Shown: in pieces, positions 45,934 through 57,000 of the stretch
How the letters are laid out: each line of letters begins with the position of its first letter
Position numbering within the stretch: the first letter of the stretch is position 1
DNA from: Diphasiastrum complanatum
Taxonomy: Eukaryota; Streptophyta; Lycopodiopsida; Lycopodiales; Lycopodiaceae
Reading direction: 5' to 3'
Assembly (NCBI GenBank): GCA_029204225.1
Contig: CM055109.1
Coordinates: 28,226,861-28,290,860 of the forward strand
Length of the DNA: 64,000 nucleotides
Made by a program: the position numbers and the translations under genes
The notes under the pieces: model-generated
Databases searched by the model: none
What the model was told of the DNA's origin: nothing
What the model saw: only the letters and a program-made list of their open reading frames with translations

Positions 45934-46455
45934 TGTCATGCCCATGATTGGTCTCGGGTAGCGTGCCTATGCTAGGGATCAATAGACTAGTAACCCGTAA
46001 GTTAATTGTGACTATAAGGGAATTGGGGCCCTTATGAGTACATGGTCATTATTAATGGTTGTAGGCCTAAACACATGGTGGTGGAGTTGGTATGGGTCTA
46101 TCAGTGAGTCATTAGGAAACTAGATGACGTGGCCCAGATAGGCTACATAAGTGTCCAGTGAGGTGTCACAGTGCACTACTAGTGGTGCATGGGCCTTGGA
46201 GGGTATAAGTATACCTATTGGGCTCTCACTAGTGTATGCTTGATTATGTGATTGGTAGCTATATGTTGCTAATGTGATTCCTCTTTCCATGATTGTGATT
46301 GATCCATAGCTTGAGGGCTAGATCCGTACGATCTAGGTTTGGTTGGATCGGTTTATCCACCACCCGTTCCCTTGTGTTGTTGCTTTGATTGGTATGCTTA
46401 GACTAGTATCATGTGTGTAGGACTTTATAGATTCAATGGTTTGTAATTTACTACA
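45934..46455 (+). mobile_element. chromovirus 3' LTR, about 520 bp
   Basis: It begins TGTCATGCCC right after the purine tract ATGGGGGAAGAA and ends ...TTTACTACA at 46455, where minus-strand pararetrovirus sequence begins. A TATA-like gggtataagtatacc lies near 46203. Both ends have the TG/CA signature; the second LTR of this element was not seen. Confidence 0.7.
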
Positions 46456-47400
46456 AGTCATTTCTTGCCTCTAACTTGTTCAGAGTGTTTGTTGACATAA
46501 AAGGCCTGATAGGCCCAATTACTAAAGCTTGGCTCTATGATTCCTGCTTGTAGAAGCTGAGCAATCTCTTCTTGACATAATTTTATATCATCTCGAGACA
46601 TGAAGGCATAAGAAGCTCGGGTAGGATTGGTATTTGGAATTTCAGACAATCTTACAAAAAATTGCTGCTTATTCCAAAAAGCTAATGGATCATCGTTAGC
46701 CGTTTGCAATAACTTTTCTTTGAAGATGTCAATTTGCGTTTGGGCTTGCACTCGTTGAGAATCAAACCAATTAAGGAATTTTTTCAAACAATAATTGTAC
46801 GTGACCGTTGATCGATTGTTGTATTGAACTTTTTGTGGAGAGATCAAAGGTGTGGTGTAGATCTGTGAATTATATGTAAACCCTACTTGATCAATCTCAA
46901 ATGTGACAAGAAGTAAATGCTTCAATACATCATATCCAAGAATCAAGTCTGTGGAATGATGACTCGGTCCTTTTAAATTGATAGTGATCTTGAGTTTGTC
47001 AATCTGGATCGGGCAAGTAATGTTGTGACTGAGTAAACCTAGCTTGCTATTGGAATATATCACTTGTACCGGATATGGGTCTTGTTGGATGAGTTCAACA
47101 GGAAACAATCTAAGATTAGCACATGAAACTGCAGCAGCAAGGCAACCAAGTTAGGTCTGAGATTCTTAATAATACAAACTTGTGTTAGGATGTGAGGGAT
47201 ATAGGCGGTAGCACTCAGAGTAGACATGGGCTCAACGAGATCATTATATGGCATAGAATGATCTTCAGAGGTAGATGGTAATTCTGTTGGAAGAAGGGAT
47301 TCTGTTAGGAGGTGCTGAACCTGGTGAATCGTGATCTTAGATTTAGCCAAAAACATTGTCTCTGCTAAATTTTTATTTTTACAGATCTGGTAAGTCATTC
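46456..47400 (-). pseudogene. endogenous pararetrovirus (Caulimoviridae-type) protease-RT fragment
   Basis: The minus strand encodes, in two frames (47060-47398 and 46458-47108), a retropepsin-like region with the late motif LILGYDVLKH, then a spacer, then the N-terminal RT segment with RASYAFMSRDD and the AFYVNKHSEQVRGKK block. The asparagine-lysine-rich FYVNKH pattern is typical of Caulimoviridae RT rather than of copia or gypsy. The RT catalytic Asp box, RNase H, coat and movement genes are absent. A frameshift lies near 47100 and the fragment is cut at 46456 by the chromovirus LTR. It is a dead fragment and cannot make virus. Confidence 0.72.
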
Positions 47401-47599
47401 AAGATCTGTTGAAGAACCGCAAGACTATTTGCTTTGTATTGGCGTATATTTGGAGCAAAGAAGCCATCTGGTGTGTGATCTTCAAAAGATGTTGTGTTTG
47501 CACTTGTAGTAGGAATCTTTTAGGAGGCTGTATAGTAATATCGGTGTAGATATTGTATATCTCCTTGGTAGATACAATGACATCTACTTTTTCTTATTA
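47401..47599. other. junction interval
   Basis: A short stretch between the pararetrovirus and copia fragments; nothing recognised. Confidence 0.3.
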
Positions 47600-48505
47600 T
47601 CCTCAATATATCAGATACAAAGATTGGACACATAGCTGAAGCTAAAACATCAAAAGACGTTTGGGACATTTTGAACTCACTATATGACGTGAGAGACGTA
47701 ACTGCTAAGTTATATCTACGAAGGAAATTCTTCACATTCGAAATGTCTGTTGGTGATTCACTTTAGAGTCACATTAATCGGCTAAAAATCTCTGCTATCG
47801 AATCAGTCATAGATGATCAAGATGCAATTATGACATTGCTTTCAAGCTTGTCCTCTACATATAAAAACTGGGTGATGATCATATCGACACACTCAGATTT
47901 AACTCTTACTAGAGTTATCATTATGTTGCTGCAAGAAGGTAATCGAAGAAGTCAAGACACTCTGTCTACTTCCTCCTCTCAGACTCTATATGTCAACAAG
48001 GCTCTAAACCACAGAAGCATAAAAGCTCCAAGAAGGCTGCAACGAATCAGAAACAAACTCAAGGTCAAGAACAATCATCAAATCCACAATCGAAGAAGAA
48101 GATGTTTTGCGGGTATTGCAAGCGCAATAACCATGAGATCAAGGATTGCCAAATTTTCCAAGTGAAGAACGCAGCCAAACAACCTAATCAGCAAGCAAAC
48201 ACAGTTTCATCATCTCCCCAGGTCGAAGTGGACGAAGGCGCATTCATGGTAAAAAATCAAAGCGCATTTTTGGATGATTCATGGTATCTGGATTCTGGAG
48301 CAACTCAACATATGACCAATCAATGTGAGATCTTCAACTCCTACACTCCTTACAGCACAAAAATTTGTTTTCATCTTGGTGACAATAGTACCCGCACTAT
48401 TGAAGGTGAAGGTATTGTAGATTGCGTTTCCAGCATGATCAATTCAAATTACTATCAAAGGTCTTATATGTTTCTAATCTCTCTACAAATCTGTTATCAG
48501 TGAGT
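47600..48505 (+). pseudogene. copia gag and protease fragment
   Basis: The plus strand reads gag (AKTSKDVWDILNSLYDVRDV, LRRKFFTFEMSVGDSL, stop, INRLKISAIE, LLSSLSSTYKNWV), a zinc knuckle in another frame (CGYCKRNNHEIKDC, 48102), then protease SWYLDSGATQHMTNQCE and LGDNSTRTIEGEG. Stops and a frameshift near 47765 and 48095 inactivate it. It ends near 48505, head-on against a minus-strand copia. The knuckle and protease match those at 59755 and 1950-2141, so one lineage left three fragments here. Confidence 0.85.
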
Positions 48506-48522
48506 AGAATTACATATTTAGG

Positions 48523-49386
48523 TCATAAGGTAGAATTATTACTCCTATCAATGCAAAATAGTTGATAGGAGTAATAAGATTCTTGCACTCGACAAGAGGC
48601 AGAGTCTTTCTTGATCATGTCTATCATCTCTTGATTATTTCCCGTAATAATTAAGTCATCAACATAAAGAGCAATCAAAGCAACCATATCATCAAAGCAT
48701 AAGACATACAGATTTGGATCAGAATGTGTTCTCACCATCCCCTTTGAACAAAAGTAGGCATCAATCCTGCTATACCATGCACGTGGTGCCTGTTTAAGAC
48801 CATAAAGTGCTTTCTTCAAGCAACATACTTTATTTTCCTGTCCTTTTGCTACAAAGCCTTTAGGCTGATCCATGAACACCTCTTCTTCTAACTCACCATT
48901 TAGAAAAGCAGATTTTACATCCATCTGATGCAAAGGCCAACCAAAATGTGAAGCTAAAGCATCAAGTAGACGTAGAGTATTCCACTTACATACTGGCGCA
49001 AAGGTCTCCTCATAGTCGATGCCTTTACTTTGTGCATACCCTTTGATCACTAATCTTTCCTTGTGCTTTGCTATACTTCCATCTGCATGGTACTTAGTCC
49101 TGTATACCCATTTGCAACCAATGGGTTTCTTGTCAACTGGTGGTTCTACTAAGTCCCATGTGTTATGTTTAGCAATTGACTCCATCTCTTGTCCCATGGC
49201 CTTGACCCAAATGTCATCATCCTTCGCTTCACCATAAGTCGAAGGTTCTTTGCTTTGAATAATGCTAGATAAGAGAGCATAATTTGCTTCATACCTTTCA
49301 GGTTGTGTCTTCTCTCTTATTGATCTTCGTAGCTCTCCCTGGCTAGATGATCCTAGAAAGTCATCCATGTCGCGGCTCTCCAACAA
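48523..49386 (-). pseudogene. copia reverse transcriptase, C-terminally truncated
   Basis: A 287-codon frame covers the RT: AMGQEMESIAKHNTWDLVEP, PIGCKWVYRTKYHADGS, YAQSKGIDYEETFAPV, MDVKSAFLNGELEEEVFM, KALYGLKQAPRAWYSRID and the intact active site LYVDDLIITGNN. After about residue 265 the conserved RT thumb is replaced by unrelated residues derived from the inverted repeat, so RNase H is lost. The preceding linker and integrase are in other frames. Confidence 0.9.
48536..48577. repeat. perfect 16-bp inverted repeat with 10-nt loop at the copia/copia junction
   Basis: ttattactcctatcaa, a 10-nt loop, then its exact complement. It lies at the point where plus-strand gag-protease and minus-strand RT meet and replaces the normal RT sequence. 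Confidence 0.92.
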
Positions 49387-49449
49387 TCTCTCAAACCACT
49401 TAGGGAGATTCTTGTCAGGTGATCGACTTCCTGGTGAAAATGTATCCCA

Positions 49450-49782
49450 CTATACATCCTTCTCCTTGCGTTTGTCACCTGCAACTTCAATCCTTCTTGC
49501 ACCAAAAAGTTTGTCTCTACCTCTCCAATCTGTCTCTAGAGGTTGAGTAGTAGTATCTTGAGATGTATCCTCACATTCATCACTTGGAAAGTCAATAAAT
49601 GGATCATCATCAGGAGGGATCCCCACTATACCATCTTTCCCACTGGATGTGTCTATTTTCTCAGCACCCTCGTCTTCATACATCTTGGATTTTTCAAAGA
49701 TAACATCACGACTTACATGGATTTTGTTTTCTATTGGATCAAAACGACTATAGCCCTTTACACGATCATCATATCCTAACAC
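49450..49782 (-). pseudogene. copia integrase-RT linker
   Basis: LGYDDRVKGYSRFDPIENK, HVSRDVIFEKSKMYED and an acidic stretch: the normal junction between integrase and RT. It is separated by a frameshift from the integrase core at 49776-50198. Confidence 0.8.
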
Positions 49783-50198
49783 TTGATAGCTTTTACATCA
49801 AGTTTATGTCTCTCTTCCTTAGGAATGTGTACAAAGGCCTTACATCCAAAGATTCGCAAGTGATTCACCTTTGGCTTCTTATTCGTGAATGCCTCCTTAG
49901 GTGTTATCTTTGGTATGGCAATGGTAGGACTTCTGTTTTGAAGATAGACTGTCGTACTGCATGCTTCTGACCAAAAATCTTTTGGTAGTTTCATCTCACT
50001 TAGCATAGATCTGGCACTTTCCACAATCGTACGATTCTTGCGCTCAACTACACCATTGAGAGCAGGAGTATGAGCCTGCATAAATTGTCTTTTGATCCCA
50101 CATTGATCACAAAGATCATTGAAGTCATTAGACTTGTACTCACCTCCATTGTCTGATCTTAGGACTTTGATCTTCCTACCTGTCTGATCTTCGACCAA
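49776..50198 (-). pseudogene. copia integrase core
   Basis: KVLRSDNGGEYKSNDF (second catalytic Asp), TPALNGVVERKNRTIVESAR (catalytic Glu), KLPKDFWSEACSTTVYL and HLRIFGCKAFVHIPKEER. It begins after the first catalytic Asp, which lies in the frame at 50236-50880. Confidence 0.88.
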
Positions 50199-50235
50199 TG
50201 GCTCTTTAAATTGTCAAATGTATCCGATTTCTTCT

Positions 50236-50880
50236 TCAAGAGATCCACGTCCTCCGTGACATATCATCAATAAAGGTCATGAAATAGAAGGCTTTACTTA
50301 AGGACATAGTCCTCATAGGCCCGCATAAATCTGTGTGGATCAAATCCAGGATGTTCTTTGCTCTTGCAACACCACCTTTATTGAACTTCTCTTGATGTTG
50401 CTTCCCATATACACATGATTCGCACATCGATTTCAAGTGGTCTTCTATGGTAGGCAATCCTGTTACCATCTCCAATTTTCTCATCAAATTGAGGCTTCCT
50501 AAGTTCAAGTGACCAAGCCTCTTATGCCACAATTCAGTTTGCAATGGAATGGACGATATGAGTCCATGTTGCCCCTTGATTGTAGCATTCAGCCTATACA
50601 ATTTTGTATTGGGCTCCCTTACTCCATCCGCAATAACTTTGAACTTTTGATTCACATCCTTCACAAAGCAACGATCATGGGCAAATTCTACTTTCAACTT
50701 TTGATCAGTAATGACTCCAACAAAAAGTAGATTTTTCTTCAAACCTGGTACATAAAGTACCTCCCTGATCATCCTGCTTTTGCCATCAGGTAGTTGGATT
50801 GAAACGGTGCCTATCCCCTTGATCTTGCACACATCACCATTTGCTTGTGAAACGGATGTTCCATTATCCAACACTTTCAA
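50236..50880 (-). pseudogene. copia protease C-terminus, pre-integrase domain and integrase start
   Basis: A 214-codon frame: KIKGIGTVSIQLPDGK and VLYVPGLKKNLLFVGVIT (protease), ELWHKRLGHLNLGSL with CESCVYGKQH (zinc-binding HHCC), then LDLIHTDLCGPM and FMTFIDDMSRRTWI (first catalytic Asp). A stop or frameshift near 50236 and another at 50880 separate it from its neighbours. Confidence 0.88.
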
Positions 50881-51160
50881 GCTACTGAATCAATCCTTGT
50901 TACATGTCATGGCTCCCGTGTCAATATACCACGCTTGATCATCTTGATTAGATGACAATGCAGATATGAAGATGCTAGAGTCTTCAATCTCACCCTCATC
51001 GACAAGGTTACCTGCTTGCTTTGGTTTCCCCTTGCCTTGCTCCACCAGAAATTTCTGACATTCACTCTTCCAATGGCCCTTTTTACCGCAATAGAAGCAC
51101 TTGTCTTTCTTCTTGGTCTTACGGGAAGATCCCTCATCCTCCTGAGTCTTGGCAAATAAA

Positions 51161-52162
51161 AAGCAAAGATATCTTTAACAGTTCAACTCTTTGGCTCTTT
51201 TCGGGAAAGCCGAAGGTGCCCTTAAAACAAGTTGAAGGTGCCTTTAAAAAAGTTGGCGAAGGTGTCTTTCATAGTTTAACTCTTAAAAATAGAAGACCTC
51301 CTGAAATTTTTTCTCTCTTCGCATTTTTTCGAGAAAATGCGAAAAGGGGCGACGGTGTTTGAAAATAGTTAAACTGTTGAACTATGAACAAGTTGACTTC
51401 TTCAAAATAGTTGAACGGAAGAAGTCGAAGGTAAGTGTTGCAGTTTTCGGGAGAGTGTAAATTTGCAGACTTGTTCTAAATGCAAGTTTTGTGGAAGTCT
51501 TTGAAGATGGCCAAGTCATCAATGACTTCAAGTTATTAAACTTAACATCTGAACTTAAAATTATAATGAGATTGGCTAACCTTTGTTGGCGATCAGCCGG
51601 AAGTCTATTGTAGACGTTCTTGCAAGCTATCATTTCTTCCACTGTTTTTTTACGAAAGGTAGATCTTCGAAGATCCTTGAAGGAAAGGGGAAAACCTTGA
51701 TCATTAAGAATGTCTCAAATGGCACTGAATAAAAGCCTTGTGATTTGAACTAATCAGAAGAAAATTTTGTTATTCATTGTACCTCCTCTAAACTAAGCAT
51801 GGAGTGTTCCGTAAGTCCATATATAAAGCTTGCAAAAAGGCTAAAAATTACAACTTTAACATGTGCCTCAATCCAAATACATGATCGTAGGTATCTCACC
51901 TAACTGCAAAATGTAGAAATTTGTTAGTCATATAACAATGTTTGTGTCTACTATACCAAAATGGCGGCAACCATGCATGCATGACTTATACTTATTGAAC
52001 TTGAGGTCACTACATTTTGACTTTAGTTAAGAGCATCTTCATATAGAATCATTGAGCACCACATATGTTGGCAAGAGGAAGATAACACACAACAAATAAG
52101 ACAAAATGATGAGGAACTTGCAAAAAGGTAATACTAAGAGGAGGAAAACTACCATGAATATA
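51161..52162. other. unassigned interval between two copia elements
   Basis: It contains three short direct repeats of the form gaaggtg(c/t)c(t)tt (51210-51270), a 10-bp stem-loop at 51318-51343 (ttcgcatttt / aaaatgcgaa) and an 86-codon minus-strand frame (51382-51642; NVYNRLPADRQQRLANLIII) with no recognised family. Nothing else was identified. Confidence 0.4.
51382..51642 (-). pseudogene. unidentified 86-codon frame
   Basis: It begins MEEMIACKNVYNRLPADRQQ, has a normal protein-like composition for about 45 residues, then drifts. It could be an exon-like fragment of a host gene or part of a transposon; no family recognised. Low confidence that it is real coding sequence. Confidence 0.2.
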
Positions 52163-52741
52163 TGTTGGAGTTAATCTTACTCCTACTCACTATAACTGCC
52201 CTTCAATTCACTCAAGGAAATCACGCTCTTTCAAAATTCTACAGAATTAAACTATTTCTGCAACAATCTGTAGTTTTACACGCAAACTTCAACAAGCGAA
52301 GAATGCGACAAAGTGTTCTACTCAACATCTCAGGCACCCAAGGTTTTTCTGAGGAATGCGAAGAATGCAAAATATTGCAGATCTGAACTTACAATACCCA
52401 TCCACATCTTCATGCTCCATTGAATAAATGGTCTATTAATCAACTACAGAACTGTTAATGATCTTGTAATTGTAAAATTAGAATAACACAAGATCACCAA
52501 ACAACTATATAAGAAAACGAGCGTTTATAGACAAAGACACAATAGACAAGTGAGAGAACAGTTATGATCAGAGAGATCGCAAGACCATAAAACTGGTAAC
52601 TCAGTATCTGACTCTCGAGAGTTATAGATTATAGAGAGAGTAAAAGTATTTTGAATTATAGCAACTATTTGTTTCTATAAGTAGGATCACGCGCTCAGAG
52701 CAATTCTCTTGTAATCTAATCGTTGTTACTACAGCATTTTC
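52163..52741 (+). mobile_element. host copia 5' LTR, left part (split by a nested copia)
   Basis: It starts TGTTGGAG and is interrupted at 52741 by the intact copia. It resumes at 58608 and ends CCCAACA at 58961, giving TGTTGG/CCAACA inverted ends and a primer site 3 nt later. LTR length without the insertion is about 930 bp. Confidence 0.65.
52737..52741. repeat. target site duplication, left (TTTTC)
   Basis: Five bases directly before the 5' LTR; the same five follow the 3' LTR at 58603-58607. Confidence 0.9.
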
Positions 52742-53394
52742 TGTGAAAAATTGTCAACTAGTAGTATTTTCCTAACTTGAGATTTTGTAGGCCTATGGCC
52801 AAATAAAAGTTAGAGATAGGTTCATACATGTATGTAGAGGCCCAAAGTATGTGTACACTACTTTTGAGGTCACATTAATTAGAGGAGGTCGAGTGTGGAG
52901 CTCTTCTATTGGCTCATAATTTGGTGCATTCCTATTTGACCAAATTTCTAGGTATATGGGTGAATCCTATTGGACCCCAATTTTAGCCTATCATAAGACA
53001 AGTGGCCAAGAGGCACTATGGCTGCTATAAATAGCCATCTCCACGAGTATGTACACATCTCATTTTCATTCTATTGAATGAATGTTATGCTCTTTGAAGG
53101 TCCATCTTCTTCTCTCTCACTTTTTTGTTCATATCTTGCATTCTAGCCACTAGAATTGTGATTTCTTTGTTGCTATGGCTTCACACGTGTGAAATGCAGG
53201 TTGTAGGATCTGAAGTACGGACAGGGACAGCAAGTTTCTGTTTGTGGAAGCTTATGATCAGATTTTGATGTTTAGTTGATGTTTAGTATGCTTAACATCA
53301 CAATTTCTATCATTTTTTCAATCTAGATGTGCATAACTTCCATGGCCAAGATCTTTATGAAACTTTAGCATCTTTTGGATCTGAGTTTTTCACA
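52742..53394 (+). repeat. 5' LTR of intact copia, 653 bp
   Basis: It starts TGTGAAAAATTG and ends TTTTTCACA (terminal inverted repeat TGTGAAAAA/TTTTTCACA). It contains a TATA box at 53026-53033. Confidence 0.97.
53026..53033 (+). promoter_or_regulatory. TATA box of intact copia LTR
   Basis: TATAAATA in CTGCTATAAATAGCC; transcription should start some 30 bp downstream. The same box is at 58234-58241 in the 3' LTR. Confidence 0.75.
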
Positions 53395-53406
53395 TGGTAT
53401 CAGAGC
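53395..53406 (+). promoter_or_regulatory. primer binding site of intact copia
   Basis: TGGTATCAGAGC immediately follows the 5' LTR; it is complementary to the 3' end of plant initiator Met-tRNA. Confidence 0.95.
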
Positions 53407-54003
53407 ATTAGGCGGCCAAATGTGCAGGTTTTGCCAGATTTAGAAGAGATTTGTGGGCGAGTTTGCTTTTGTAGCATTCCAATCAAGTTTCTAGCTAAAA
53501 ATCTTGTTGATTTATGTGTAGAAATTGGATCTTTGTGATCAAAACATCATTTGTATGCATTTCAATTGAAGTAGGGCGAATTCCCCCCGTACTTATCAGA
53601 ATAAGGAGACAAAAATTGTTTTGGAAAGAGGGAGATGCAAGATCCAACAAGATCCTATTAGTTTTCCATTCTAGCATATAGTTTTTTGATTCAATTTCTT
53701 GCTTCTTCATGTCAAAAACTTCAAAATTGATGTAACCCTCTGATTTTCAGTTTACTAAATGATTCAAGAGTGTATTTCAATCTTAGGAGTGAGGGAAAAG
53801 CAAGTATATTGAGGTTTGGTCTTGGTTTGATCAAGAAATCATAAAACTAGTGGCTAAAATTAAGGAAAAAGTGAGGAAAAGAGAGAAAAAGTAAGGTTTT
53901 AGGTTCCAAATCTTTGTGATTTCTTCTTGTGTTTCATTTGTTGATTCAAGAGAGTGCTTAGTGCATTGGAACAGGTCAAAGATCAGAGATCAATCATTGC
54001 AAC
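53407..54003 (+). other. untranslated leader of intact copia
   Basis: About 600 bp between primer site and ATG. It holds no long frame and several short upstream ATGs. It should carry the packaging and dimerisation signals; none was identified. Confidence 0.6.
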
Positions 54004-57000
54004 ATGGCTACAAATGGAGGCTACATGTTGGAAAGCAATGATAGGCTTACCTCCCTCAACTATTCTACTTGGAAAGTAAGGATGGAGTCTTTGCTTGAGA
54101 TGAATGAGTTGATGGATATTGTTGTAGGTGTGGAGGAGAGACCTTTGGCACCTCAAGAACAATTGAGGTATGACAAGAGGGCAAAGAAAGCCCTTCACAT
54201 GATCAAGATGAATGTGACAAATGAGCTTATCAAAGAGGTTGGTAAGTGCACATCATCTAGTGAAGCTTGGGAAGCCTTGAAGAAGGTTTATGAATCCAAG
54301 TCTACTTCTAGAGTGTTGACTTTAAGAAGGCAAATCTTTTCTTGTATGCAAAAGAAGAGTGAGAATGGACATGCTTTTGTTTTGAGAGTTAAAGCATTGA
54401 ATGATGAGTTAGCATGCATTAATGATGGCATAAATAATGAGGAGCTTGTTCAAGTGATTCTCAATGGCTTGTTGGATGATCATGCTAATCTTGTTCAAAG
54501 TTATGCTATCCAAAAATGTTTACCAAGTGTTGGAGACTTGCAAGAGGTCTTGTTGGCTGAAGAATTCAGGTTGCAAGCAAGAGTGGGAGCATCTTCTACA
54601 TCTCAAGGAGGAGAAGAGGAGGCAATGTTCTCTAAAGGCAAGTTCAAGGGCAAAGGTAAAAGCAATTGGTCTAAAGGGCAAGACCAAGGTGAGCACTCTA
54701 CTTTTGGCAAAAAGAAGGATAGATCTAAGCTAAAATGTTTCTATTGTGGAGTCAAAGGGCATTTTGCTAGTGATTGTTTTAAGAAAAAGAGGGATCAAGG
54801 GGAAAAGCAAACCAATCTAACTATTGATGAGGGTGGGGATGAGCTTCTTTCAAATGATGCTTTTGTTATGTCATCTTGCTTGTTGGCTAATCATGGAGAC
54901 ATTGATCCTTGGTGGATTGATAGTGGAGCCACTTCTCATATGACATATCATAAAGAGTATTTTTCATCTTTAATGGCATTTGATGGTGATAGGAAGGTAA
55001 TCTATACCGCAAATGATGGTGAGTGTGCAATCAAGGGGATTGGCACAATTCCTATTTCACTTTCTACAAATAGGAATATAGAATTGAAAGATGTTTTGCT
55101 CATTCCATCCATTACCAAGAACTTACTTAGTGTAAGCCAAATGCTTGACAAAGGATTCAAAGTTGAGTTTGATGGTGATGCTTGCTTGATCAAAAAGGGG
55201 TGTAGTATCATTGCAAAAGGGAAAAGGCAAGGGAAATTGTTCAAGCTTGATGCATGTGTTGTTGCTAACCAAGTTGGATGCATGGCAAATGAACAAATGT
55301 CAATTCAAGAGGTATGGCATAAAAGGATGGGACATCTCAACTACAAGGCCTTGGAGGTAATAGCCAAAAAGGAGGTAGTAAGGGGACTTCCCAAGTCTCT
55401 TACTTGCTTGAATCATGTTTGTGAAGAATGTGCTTTGTCTAAATCACATAGATTGCCATATACTAGATCTATACCTAGATCTAAGATGCCTTTTTCTCTC
55501 TTGCATTCGGATATTCATGGTGTTACTACAATTAGCAATGGAGGTGCTAAGATGTATGTAACTTTCATTGATGATTTTAGTAGATTTTGTTGGGTTTATC
55601 TACTAAAGAGCAAGGATGAGGTGTTTGATGTGTTTGTCAAGTTCAAAGTTGCTATTGAGACTCAATTTACAACCAAAATCAAATGCTTGAGGAGCGACAA
55701 TGGTGGTGAATACATTTCTAACAAATTCAAAGCCTTTTGCGATGAGCATGGGATCAAGAGGGAGTACACATGTCCAAGAACACCACAACAAAATGGAGTG
55801 GCCGAGAGGAAGAATAGAACCTTGTGTGAGAGTGCAAAGGCAATGAGATTGAATGCTAATCTTCCTAAACCTTTTTGGAGTGATGCTTTGTTGTGTGCAA
55901 ATTTCCTATGCAATAGATGGCCAAGTGTTGTATTGGAAGGAAAAACCCCTTTTGAAGCTTTGTTTGGTACGAAGCCTAATGTCAAGTTTCTAAGAACTTT
56001 TGGATGCATTTGCTACTTCAACATTACTCTTGATGATAGAACTAAGGAGGATCCATCTTCAAGAAAGGGCATTTTTGTTGGTTATAGTGAAGTAAGCAAA
56101 GCATATAGGATTTATGTTCCTTCAATCAAGAAAGTGTTCACAAGTAGGGATGTCATTTTTGATGAAGGTAACATTCCAAAAGTTGTTTCAAGTGATGATG
56201 GTGTTGTTGCAACTAATGTGCTTGATGACAATGGAGTTGATGACACATTGGATGTGGATGTTGAAGAAGCCTCTTCAAGTCAAATTCCAAGGAGAACTCC
56301 AAGGCATAAAGTGAAACCCTCAAGGCTCACTTATGATGGCAAAGGTAAGCAAGTGGTGGATGGATCCAACTATGCTTTCCTAACTTCTTTTGATGTACCT
56401 TCATGTGTAGATGAAGCAAGGCAAGAAGAGGAATGGATCCAAGCAATGGATCTTGAGTTTGAAGCACTTATGAAGAACAACACATGGAGATTGGTGGAGC
56501 TTCCAAAGGGCAAAAGTGCAATTGGATGCAAATGGATCTTCAAGGTAAAGACAAATCAAGATGGATCTATCAACAAGTTGAAGGCAAGGTTGGTGGCTAA
56601 AGGTTATGCTCAAGAGCATGGCATTGACTATGAGGAAACCTTTGCACCCGTGGCAAAGATGGTGAGCATAAGAGTAATCATTTCCCTTGCAACTCTTTAT
56701 GGATGGGATCTTTGGCAATTAGACATTTCTAATGCTTTCTTGAATGGTGATCTTGAAGAGGAAGTCTACATGGAGCAACCCGAGAGCTATGTTTCTCATA
56801 GCAAGCCTAATCATGTGTGTTTTCTACAAAAAAGTTTGTATGGTCTTAAGCAAGCACCAAGGAGTTGGTATGCTAGGCTTAACTCTTTTCTACTTTCTCA
56901 AAACTTCACTATGAGTGAGTATGATCATTCACTTTACTTTAGAATTAGTGCTAATGATGTTACAATCCTTCTAATTTATGTGGATGACATTATTTTAAGT

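Larger units (their letters stand above)
48523..51160 (-). mobile_element. Ty1/copia fragment: zinc knuckle, protease, integrase, RT
   Basis: Minus-strand order: zinc knuckle CFYCGKKGHWKSEC (about 51095), protease WYIDTGAM (about 50928), pre-integrase LWHKRLGHLNLGSL, integrase core, linker, RT with YVDD. The fragment is cut in gag at about 51160 and in RT at 48523, where it meets a plus-strand copia and a perfect inverted repeat. Both LTRs are missing. Confidence 0.9.

Noticed and set aside
54464-54733. Overlapping out-of-frame ORF in the intact copia gag
   Set aside because: It overlaps the Gag-Pol frame in another phase and has no motif; a shadow frame.
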